64,000 bases of DNA, taken from Eutypella sp. D-1. Taxonomy: Eukaryota > Ascomycota > Sordariomycetes > Xylariales > Diatrypaceae. A program made the translations under genes and the position numbers. This document shows positions 55,236 to 64,000 of the stretch, in pieces. The notes under the pieces were generated by a model. It saw nothing but the letters and a program-made list of their open reading frames with translations. It searched no databases and was not told where the DNA came from. How positions within the stretch are numbered: the stretch's first letter is position 1; every line of letters starts with the position of its first letter. The stretch lies in NCBI GenBank assembly GCA_023313575.1, contig JAJTTP010000001.1, forward strand, positions 4,464,001 to 4,528,000, in the 5' to 3' direction.

Positions 55236-56916
55236 AGTGTATCAGTCGGCGTATTGACCAGGATAGAAGCTATGCAATGAATATCGATGTATTACTAGGG
55301 AGAGGGCTTCAGTCTCAGCACTCGTGGACTGTGAACATATGAACTTGTTTGCACGATGGTTTAGGATTCGACATGGAATAGGTCGTTATTGAAAGAGTTG
55401 TACTATGAATGTATCACTTGTACGTTTTCGAGTAGCATAGAGAGCGGAAAACACAGAAATTTCGCCACGACCAAACTAATTATAAAGCCCCCCCGGAAGG
55501 CTGCCCAATAAACTATCTGCTATTGCATCTTGATTTTCTCTTGTAAGAAGCTGCGAGTTTAAACTGTGCCACGCCTAGATAAAGTCTTTCAAACATCGAT
55601 AAACGACAGTTGAGTTTGACTTTAGGCGTTATTGAACCTTGGGAGGTACAATAGCCTCTAATATGTGTTTCTGACTACTCATGCTCGATGCAACCTATTG
55701 CTAACTCTTGTAATGAGGGGAGACATATAGTTGTATGGGCTTGTGCAGATGATATCACGGCCTCCTCGTCATGACACAAACATAATTAGATTTCGTAGGC
55801 CGTCAGCAAAGTCACATTAACCATACACAAGGGTACTAAGAGCTGCTGGATAAAGAAGCTTTCTACCACGGGTGTTCGCCTTGTAGAAACATCAACCTGG
55901 TAGTCTTTTGCAATCTCTACTCATGTCAGCTGGCGTCTAGTGAGTCAACAGGGAAATGCGGCCCCGATATTTGTTGTCAGGTAAACAGGCGTTATTTAGG
56001 GTTGGCTGCATCAACCTGAAAATTTGAAAGATAACCTCAGTACAGCACCTAGAACATCTAATTCTGTCACAAGCAAGCCTTTACTGGTGCTTGGAATACC
56101 TATACTGTAATCTGAACTATGTAGTCTATTGGGAATATAGTAAACCCAAAGCCAGTTTCACACACCCTATCCCCATTTTAAATGAACAAGAGTAGGCCGG
56201 GCGTTATGTGACAAGGCCAGTTATTATTTAGGCAGGCTTTTATCACAGAAGCCGTTTCCCAAGCAGCAATATGGGTTTATATCGACGCTCTCATTTATAA
56301 TTAACTCTTATATATATATGATATAATTGTTCCTACATATCTTGTTCGGACGTGCTATGCGTCGTGTATAAAGTTAACAGCTACATCGAAAACAAAATTC
56401 GAAGAAGAAAAAAAAGTTGATGTTGGCGTTAAGGTTTAAAAAAGCATTTATATTCCCAACTCAATACAGAGAACAATGTAGATAAAAACTTAAATCAGAC
56501 GTCACGTCTATCGATCGAAGATAGTATGTGGGAAAATCGTAGATTGGCTTAAAAGGAAAAGACGATCTCCTAGTTACAGATCGGGAGTGCCCAGGGCCTA
56601 TATATATACCCTGCCGATCCCCGGAGATACGGCTTACGTGATCGCCTATATCCGATTGCCCTTTATATAATAGTCCCATACTAAGTGAGGCTTGCTGTTA
56701 ATTTGATTCGAACTTACTCCGGAGTGCTTTTTAAGAATCTAGCCCTGGGACCATTTAAATACCTGAGGCAGGTAAAAGGCACAGAGTAGGTGTAATTAGT
56801 ATACCTAGGTTAGGTATAAGTAAGTAACCACTTAGCTGCCACTTAACCTTACAAACGGTCCGGTTCTGTAGGCATTTTTTATATAATTGCTGGAAAAAGT
56901 TGGGTTAAAGTTGGCT

Positions 56917-56950
56917 ACTTAGATCTTAATACTTAGATCTTAATACTTAG
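56917..56950. repeat. 14-bp tandem repeat
   Basis: ACTTAGATCTTAAT occurs twice in perfect tandem (56917-56930 and 56931-56944), followed by a partial copy ACTTAG that merges into ACTTAGGTAG. Confidence 0.85.
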
Positions 56951-58450
56951 GTAGTATAAGAACTTTAGATAAGGAGCAAAAGGTAGGTAACTACTTACAC
57001 CTAAGGGAGGTTTCTAGGTTATGAGTGATTGTTCAATTATGATAACCTGCGACCATTAAAGAGTTGATTATACATTTATGGATACCTAGGTAGGTAGGCT
57101 GCATTACATAATCGAGTCCCGCAGTATCGGGACTTAGTTCTAGGTTGCAGTGGACCACCTTGCCCTCCTTATCAGCCACACAACCACATTAGCCACACCA
57201 CCAAGTAATTACCATAAGTACTACCGTATGCACACATTCCTGGAAGGTTCGTACATACTCCTCAAAGTTGACCCAAGGGCATCATAAGAAAGAGCAGAAA
57301 AAAACTTTAAAAAACTCCCCCACCTGCCACCTATCGATTGACCTCTATTACCCAACTATCACCACGATTATATCTCCATTATTGTTTCATTTGCTTTGCG
57401 ATTGATTGGCTTCTCAAGTCTTCTCAGGTAGTCATCTTTCTCTCTTCTACTATGGCAGTAAACTAATGGTATGGTCTGCACTAGAAAGTAGAGAAAATAA
57501 CAGCCAATCAGCTTCCTCGAGCCCCTTATTCGGCTCCTTGTATACGATGAGACAGTAGGGGGATGCTCCTGGTCCGATCGCCTGTCTCATCTTAACCTTG
57601 TTTAGTGTTAAAACTAATATAGTGGTTCGCCCGGCCCCTTTTTCACCCCTTTTAGATCTTGGCAGTTTTATGTTAAATGAGACTCAACTGCGCTTAATTG
57701 CGCGCCCCTACTGTCGCGATACCCTTGTATGCCAAGGTTCCTAGGCCTCGGCGTCTTCGAACTTCGTGATGCCAAAGTCTATACTCTATGTATGATAATT
57801 ACTCAATCGGTTGCAAACCTCTTCATACGACGAACCACTACCTGGTATTATGGTATGGTAGGTCTTGATGAAACCCCTTCAAAATCTGCAATCTGCGAGT
57901 ACCGAACCATGGTAGAGCGCGACCCCCGCGGCGGCTATTTGGTGAGCAGTGTGTATGTGCATAGTATGCTAGCATTGCGTCCACGATCTCATTGTCCTTC
58001 AGAACGCCGTTTCAGTACGTGATATCGTTCTGCTCGGCGACGCCCCACACGGGTCCCTGTTGATCCGATTAATGATCCCCCACAGCTATGTAGTACTGTG
58101 TAGTAAAGTCCTGTACGATGATGTGGATCGCAGATGACGGGCAGGCGAGAGTTCTCGGGTTGCTAAAAGTCTTCCAGACCCTTGACTTCACGTGGCATCC
58201 ACTTTCACGGATGATCGAACCTATTCTTGGGCAAGGGGGCCCCATACCGCAGACTAGAACAGGAACTTCGCGCCGAAATACCATGAAACGATATCTGGGG
58301 AGCTCTGCGATGGTTTCACGATGCGCGCAGCCCGTCCCGCTCAGGTGGTGCGCTATGCGAGCATGACACGGACGGCATACCGCCCCATCAAGAGCCGATA
58401 TTGCTCCAATGCCATGCGAGACCTCATCATATTATTCCTTCAGTATAGAC

Positions 58451-58459
58451 TATATATAA
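58451..58459 (+). promoter_or_regulatory. TATA box candidate of the secreted repeat protein
   Basis: TATATATAA lies about 300 bases before the ATG at 58758. It is followed by a pyrimidine-rich tract (about 58470-58670), as in many highly transcribed fungal promoters. Motif evidence only. Confidence 0.4.
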
Positions 58460-58757
58460 CCTCGCACCCCGTTCCCTGGGTTCGCCGAGTCTTCTTCTGT
58501 TCTGCTCACCCTCTCACCAGCCAGTGATCGTGACTTTTTCATTCGTCCCTACGTTCTTCGATTCTCGGTTCTGCGAACCCTGTCTTTCTTTCTTGCCTTC
58601 AATCCACGCTCTTTTTCTCTAAGCGCTCTCGGCATTTTCTTTTTTCTTCCCTTCCCTTCAGCTTAACTAGGCCGGTCCTCTTTACGTTGAAGTAATCCAA
58701 GATAGTCAACCGAACCAACTCATCATCCGCGAACAGGGATAGATAAATACCGACAAG

Positions 58758-60175
58758 ATGAAGTTCGAGACGAATGCCGCCCTTCTCATGCTGCTCAGCA
58801 CGGCTGCAGCCCGCCCCGACGCCGTCAAGGTACACAAGCGGGGACTACTTCAGCGCTCCGCCAAGTTCAGGCGCGAGGTCCCTCAGGAGCACTCGCACGA
58901 GCGGTTCCTCACCGGCGTCGAGGCCGCCCTGAACCTGAACAACGTCGATGAGGTCCAGGCCGCCGTCTTCGCCTTGCTCGGCAACGCTGCCGCTGCACAA
59001 GGCGCCGGCAAGGTTGAGGACCTCGACTGTCTCCAGCAGAGGATCGCTGATCAGGCCTTCACGAACGCCCAGGAAGCTGGCGATCTTGAGGGTGCCACTA
59101 ACGCGCTGATCTTCCGCACCCTAGTACGTCAACTCGTCGATCTCCCGCTACGGCTTGGCGATCACTGGCAGAATGCTGACTCAGTCCATAGGAGAGGAAC
59201 ACGGGTTCCGTCGGTCTAGCGTCTGTGCTCTGCACATCGGAGACCGCCACCAACCCGGAGATTGCCGCGCTACAGCAGCACCAGGATCCCGCGTCGGAAG
59301 GCGCGGCTGAGCTGAACAAGCAGATCACCCTCGACCTGGCCGTGCAGCTGGCGTCGATCGGTGCCGATCCCCAGCTTGCGCTCCTCTCCGGCACTTTCGA
59401 GCCGGGAGACCCCAACGATGCCACCGGCGCCGGAAACACCTGTGACGATGCCGACGATGCCGAGGGCTGCATCTTCACGCAGAACCTCCTTGTCGAGGAC
59501 GCCACGCCCGAGGAGATTGATGCTGCGGTTGCCGCTGCCGGCGGCCAAACCGGCGGTGGTAACGCCGACGCTGGTAATGGTGCTGGCAATGGCGCCGGCA
59601 ACGGAGCTGGCAATGATGCCGGCAATGATGCCGGCAACGACGCCGGTAACGATGCAGGCAATGACGCCGGAAATGGTGCTGGTAATGGCGCTGGCAATGA
59701 TGCTGGAAACGATGCTGATGAATGCGTTGTCGATGGTAACAACGGCAACAACAACAACAACAACGGCGGCAATGATGCCGGCGCGCAGCCTACCCCGACC
59801 GCTGGTAACGACGTGAACGCCTTCACCGGTAAGTTATCAACGGACCCCTACCTCCCACCACACTATCGATCAATTCACTAACGGGTATGGCACCCCTCCC
59901 CAGGTACGGTCGGCGCGGCCCCCATCCCCATCATCAGCTCGGCGTCGGAGCGCCCGTTCGAGGTGAACGGGTCCACGTTCCAGAACCTCGGCGCCGCGGC
60001 CCAGCGGGCGTGCGACGTTCAGAAGAACCAGTGCGCCAACGCGGCCAACAGCGGCCAGTTCGACGGCAGCGTCGCCGACTGCGACGCCCAGCAGCAGCAG
60101 TGCGTCGCCGCCAACCAGGTCAACGCCAAGAAGCGCAAGCGCTCCGCCCGCTTCGCTTCCCGCTCGCGCCACTAG
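58758..60175 (+). CDS. Secreted Asn/Gly/Ala repeat protein with Cys-rich C-terminal module
   Basis: Exons 58758-59123, 59192-59828 and 59904-60175 give 425 codons (424 aa). A signal peptide (KFETNAALLMLLSTAAARP) is followed by a pro-region with dibasic or Arg sites (HKRGLL, KFRREV) suited to Kex2-type cleavage. Residues to about 230 are helical, with IADQAFTNAQEAG and ASVLCTSETATNPEIAAL. A block at about 250-300 has twelve AGN units as AGNG or AGND tetrapeptides, then a poly-Asn run. The third exon encodes a module with NGSTFQNLGAAAQRACDVQ, QCANAANSGQFDG and VADCDAQQQQCVAA, a pattern I recall from many fungal secreted proteins. The tail is very basic (AKKRKRSARFASRSRH). The tetrapeptide repeats use mixed synonymous codons, so selection acts on the peptide. 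Function is unknown; wall association is plausible. Confidence 0.83.
59571..59718 (+). repeat. Twelve-base coding repeat (AGNG/AGND)
   Basis: Twelve units of GCN-GGN-AAY-(GGN or GAY) in frame within exon 2 of the secreted protein. Third positions vary from unit to unit. Confidence 0.85.
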
Positions 60176-60606
60176 AAAGGAAACGAAGTCTTTCTTGTCT
60201 TTTGTTTCTTTTCTAATATCCTCAGAACCTGGGCCCCGCACCCCCCACCTTATTTTCTTTTTTCCCCAATACCATCGTCGATTCGCATCTGGCTGGTGTG
60301 TATCTACGCGCGTAGGGACGGGTGGGTCATACTTTGTATACTATTAAGTAACGAGTCACGATGAGAGAACATAGGAAATAGGGCGAAGGAGTTCAGGCCG
60401 CTCGTCGCGAGCACTTGGCACCTACGTAATACAATGACTAGCGATGAGGGACTCGCGATATGTCACTACCACCTGACGATGCTTTCATATGCATGTGAAC
60501 CGATTATGTCCTGATCGACAAAGTGACTATAATAGTAAACTTGCCCATGAAGACTACTGAACTTATTATGATCCCTCCACTTACACAGCACACACCACAT
60601 TACTAC
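60176..60606. other. Convergent intergenic, secreted protein / CorA-like gene
   Basis: 431 bases between two convergent stop codons, T-rich just after the first. Probably 3' UTRs. Confidence 0.5.
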
Positions 60607-62665
60607 TCAAACATTTGACTGGTAACGGTGCCGTCGGCCTTCGTCGGATCGACGCCCTCGCCACCGACCCCACCTTTTCAGGACACCCACGCCTCCTTTG
60701 TTCGTTCTCTCGCGTTGGTCAAATGGATGCAGCGCGAGACCATCCTCGCTGGCGCCCTGCTGTTGGGACCGGGCCCACCATGACTGGAGCGGCCTGTGCA
60801 TGACGACGAGGACGAGGATGAGGACTGACAAAGCGGCAGAGGCAACCCAGTAAACCCAGAACCTACGGGCGCCGGGGGCGAAGCCGTCGGGCATCGCCAG
60901 CACGGCGGCTACCGTCGAGAATGGCAGGTAGAGGGTCGCGATGTGCGTCAGCCGCGTGATCCCGTGATTCTCATCGAGTCCCTGCTGCGCCTCCTTGATC
61001 GCCGTCAGGTCCGTCAGCAGCTTGATGTTCCGGTCCGTGGCCTCCGACAGCTGCTGGAACCCGCACATTAGCCGCTCGAGGTCGCCGTCGCTGGCGCCGG
61101 GGGAAATGGCCATCTCTGGCCGATCCATGGTCGATTTATGGAAGCTCCGCATCAGCTCCTTGAACTCCGTCATCGTTTCAGTCAGCTGCTTATTGTATTG
61201 CGTGCAGTTTTGCCGGTGGCGGAACATGTCTTTGAGGATCTTCTCGGCCGTGTCAAAGCTCGGGATTACCTCCAGCTTCCGCTTGATCAGATCTAGGTCT
61301 CGGTACACTGGAACGCCCAAAGTCAATCAGCAATCTCCATGATTATCACGTGGTTTCCACCAAGTTATGATCTTTCGGGAAGGGGGCTGAAGAAATAGGT
61401 GACTAGCTCAAAAGAAAATACTTACTGTAGCCGTGCACCAGCTGCCACTGCCTGGCGATCATCTGGCCGATGTTGCGGTACGCGTTCTCCTCTACGTTCT
61501 CCGTCTTGTCGTCCAGCTGGGAGAGGAAGTGTGACATACGCTGCCTCGGCTTTCGAACAGACAATTCGTCCTCATGATCCATGTCCTTGTCTATGTCTTT
61601 GTCCAGGTGACTATTGGCCAGGATAACGGAAAGATTCGGATGAGGGTCTATCAAAACCACCATGACGGTTGCCCCCCCAGCGGATTCAGACCGCTTCACT
61701 GAGAGCGGCCCGGGGATGAATGCCACAGGATATTTGGATTCCTCCTCATCGGGTCGACCCGTCGCTGGCGGCCGAGGTGGAAGGAACTGAACCTCCCTGT
61801 TGACCCTAGCCGAGTATGTTTTATTCGAGAGCCGTTTGTTTAGACCCCCGTTTTTATCCTGGTTGGTGTCATCAGAGTAATTCTTGTACCCGTCCAAGGG
61901 TCGCACCGCTCTCCCAATGGTATCCATGGTATTCGAGGGCAAGCTGCTTGGGTCGACCTCTCGTGGCTCAACGTACTGTACGTTAAACGAGTCCACATCG
62001 CGCTCTCGCGAGGTCGACGGAAGCGGTAGTAGCCAGCGGTCTACGTCTGCTTCCTGGGTATGATAGGACTTCTCAAAATGCGTAGCCCAGAATCTCGGTT
62101 TGATGCTAAAATGAGATATTGGAGTTAGTACTACCTCCCGACAGACAGCTCGCCGTGATTCGCGTAGTTTGAACTTGTCCAGGGAAGAGCAACAAGCCAT
62201 CCAAGCTCAACGAGGGAAGATACTAGAAGTTACTTACTCAAACACCACTCCGAGCAAACACATCGAGTAGGGACATATGTTCTCCGCTATGATGGCGCAG
62301 AAGGAGAGTGACTTGTTCTCGGGACCCATATGCTCTTCGATGTACTCCTGGAGTTTCTCGTGCCCACGGAGTTCGGTCTCCTTTGAGCGATCTTGGCCAC
62401 TCACATCCAAACTTAACTGCGACACTACGTTGAACACGGCCCTACATTCTCCCGGTAGTTTACAGCAGTGGTTAATGTCGAGGAAGGTCCTGAGATATCT
62501 GGCGACCTTGCTGTTGGCCGCCTCCTTCTCGAGGTACTTGTCGACTGTTTCGATGAAGGGACCATCGGGCAGTTGGAAGATCCACGAAGTCGAAGATGTC
62601 CTGCGGCGATAGGCGGGAGGCTGTTCACCCGCACTCACGTCGGGTGTCATGGTAGTCGTCGACAT
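60607..62665 (-). CDS. CorA-like membrane protein
   Basis: Exons 62665-62238, 62105-61426 and 61307-60607 give 603 codons (602 aa). The joins read CLLGVVFDIKPRFWATHF and QLVHGYMYRDLDLIKRKL. The soluble N-terminal 370 residues are followed by a long helical stretch (LKDMFRHRQNCTQYNKQLTE, ATDRNIKLLTDLTAIKEAQQ) and two C-terminal membrane helices: ITRLTHIATLYLPFSTVAAV (about 488-510) and FWVYWVASAALSVLILVLVV (about 518-538). This is the build of CorA-type magnesium channels and their many fungal relatives. The GMN loop that defines ion selectivity in true CorA is missing: the loop between the helices reads AMPDGFAPGARR. So transport of Mg2+ should not be assumed. The tail is basic. Such CorA-like genes are often expanded in plant-associated fungi. 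Confidence 0.82.
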
Positions 62666-64000
62666 TTCAGAAACGCGGGGAGGAATGAATTACGGGCAAC
62701 GACAACAGACCATCCAGTCCTAGCGACGCCCTCCATGATATATCCTCAACGGAACGCAGCCTCGCTCCCACTCCCTACAATGCGCCCCCCCCCCCCCTTT
62801 CTCTCCCTCCGAGTTACTCCTTGGGGGCTCTCATAAGAGGCCCCTTGATGATACCCTCCTTTGTCAATGTGGCACTCGATAAATGCCGAGTGTGGTCAAC
62901 AGATAGCAGATCTCTATTCAGCTGGCTACTGCAGACCCCTTCGGGAAGGCCGGGTGATTCGCCCAGCATGCGAGAGTGAAATGTCCCCGGACACAGATGG
63001 CGAATGGTGAGGCTGTTGTTCTATTGTCATTTCTGTTAACGAATAGGCTTTGCAGCAGGTTCAGCCACCGATTGTAACTCTGACATCGACCCCAGGATTC
63101 TTTAGAAGGGAGGCACACCGACACTCTGGTCTCCAGGAATAAGGCCGCCCCCATTATCTTGCAATCCCGGGAATAAAAGCATATATATCAATGAATGGTG
63201 TTCTTCAAAACAAGTATTTCAGATTGCAACATAGCTGTCGGCTCTGCCGGTGTAGATCCCTTACGACTACGGCGATATCATGATGCCTCGTACTTCTTCG
63301 TTCGCGGCCGTCTCATTCGTAAATGATTATACTGTGAGATGCCTTTGAAAGGCAGCTCGGTTTTTCTATTCTCATATCCTTGACTTTCTTATCCATGTAC
63401 TAGGGTGATGGAAAGGGGAAGAAGCTGCTTAGTGCAGTCAAATTTCAGGGGTAAGGACAACAAAATCTTCTTGGCCTTGATCATTGTCCAAGATAACTGA
63501 GTACTTGAGGTATGCAAGCATTTCACGCGAAACTGTTGAATAATTCAAAAACAATAGCATGGCTTGGGCAGATAAAGTCTCAGCTGAGGATCGTCAGGAC
63601 TTTGGAATTTGGATATCCCGGGGGCTCTAGCGAACTTGAAGCTTCCCAAAGTCGATTCTTAATAATCCATGTGTACCTAAGTAATTTGTACTGCTAATAG
63701 TTATGTGGGACTGGAGAGCTTTATCAGAGTTGGAAATGCCCCGCACGTGGAGCAATATCAGGCTCTTCCAGCAGCCTAGTGCCCCTTCCTCCTTAACACG
63801 TTCATGGCGGGGTATCAGCGATAAGAGACTCATTAGCACGATGCTAGCAGATAATATCATACGCTAAGCAAGTAACGCATATTGCGTAGAGATAGACTTG
63901 GTCTGTGCCCGGTCTAGTCCGCTACAGAAGCCTCTGAGCCTATCAACTTTGCCTACTAACTACCTAGCAGCTGCCTAGGTAGTGAATTTTTGCTAGCCAC
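62666..64000. other. Gene-less right end
   Basis: Upstream region of the CorA-like gene and beyond. It holds 13 C at 62785-62797 and, at the very end, CTACCTAG and CCTAGGTAG words (63959-63982). Short frames have no protein signature. A gene beginning beyond the window edge cannot be judged. Confidence 0.5.

Larger units (their letters stand above)
55236..58757. other. AT-rich gene-less interval
   Basis: 3.5 kb. The left two thirds are strongly AT-rich, with TATA tracts near 56310-56330 and CCTAGGTA-type words at 56803-56825, 56946-56992 and 57084-57098. A 14-base tandem repeat lies at 56917-56944. Between 57.7 and 58.4 kb several overlapping short frames occur on both strands, but none resembles a protein family. 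The right end contains the promoter of the secreted repeat protein. Confidence 0.5.

Noticed and set aside
58069..58366. Overlapping short frames on both strands
   Set aside because: Neither strand gives a recognised protein, and the two contradict each other. Most likely promoter DNA of the downstream secreted protein.

Overview
The window is nuclear DNA of a filamentous ascomycete (Pezizomycotina, most likely a Sordariomycete). The genes carry short introns, mostly 50-180 nt, with GT..AG ends and CTAAC or CTGAC-type branch sites shortly before the acceptor. The gene set includes a Pth11/rhodopsin-type 7-TM protein, a Mid2-like wall sensor, a fungal CorA-like protein, a pisatin-demethylase-type P450 and a SMP-30-type lactonase. 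No bacterial operons, CRISPR arrays, recognisable tRNA or rRNA genes, or intact transposons were seen. I assembled the gene models by hand: splice sites were chosen so that the joined frame stays open, the length is a multiple of three, and conserved family motifs are restored.

Layout. 1-3.6 kb: no convincing gene. 3.6-8.9 kb: a SAC3/GANP (Thp3/LENG8-type) gene (-) and ESCRT-II VPS36 (+), divergent across about 1.4 kb rich in CCTAGGTA-type palindromes. 9.4-11.8 kb: a PhzF-type protein and a BTB protein (both +). 12.1-14.8 kb: a six-exon TRP (Yvc1-like) channel (-). 17.4-19.0 kb: a single-pass wall-stress-sensor-like protein. 19-24.9 kb: gene-poor, holding one apparently complete P450. 24.9-29.6 kb: Rad4/XPC (-) and a two-AN1-finger Cuz1/ZFAND1-type protein (+), divergent. 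30.0-32.2 kb: an MTFP1-type mitochondrial fission protein (-) and ATP synthase subunit Atp19 (+), divergent. 33.2-39.4 kb: a SMP-30-type lactonase, a rhodopsin-type 7-TM protein and an F-box-like protein (all +). 40.0-45.5 kb: DDB1 and the Rieske subunit of complex III (both +). 46.2-55.2 kb: one uninterrupted 3018-codon ORF (-). 55.2-58.8 kb: AT-rich, gene-less. 58.8-62.7 kb: a secreted Asn/Gly/Ala repeat protein (+) convergent with a CorA-like membrane protein (-). 62.7-64 kb: nothing recognised.

The most unusual element is the 3018-aa protein. Its N-terminal region of about 480 residues is unrecognised. Then come a Ser-Asp run, a Pro-Gly block, a glycine-rich hydrophobic segment and about 67 consecutive glutamates encoded by a pure GAA triplet tract of about 203 bp. 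After a second unrecognised region it has roughly 1900 residues of mucin-like Ser/Thr/Pro repeats full of N-glycosylation sequons, and a C-terminus shaped like a GPI-anchor signal.

Functional threads. Two damage-recognition factors of nucleotide excision repair (Rad4/XPC and DDB1) lie about 12 kb apart. Three nuclear genes for mitochondrial inner-membrane proteins (MTFP1-type, Atp19, Rieske) lie within 15 kb, the first two sharing one promoter region. Several surface or secreted proteins (Mid2-like, 7-TM, giant mucin, Asn/Gly repeat protein, CorA-like) populate the rest.
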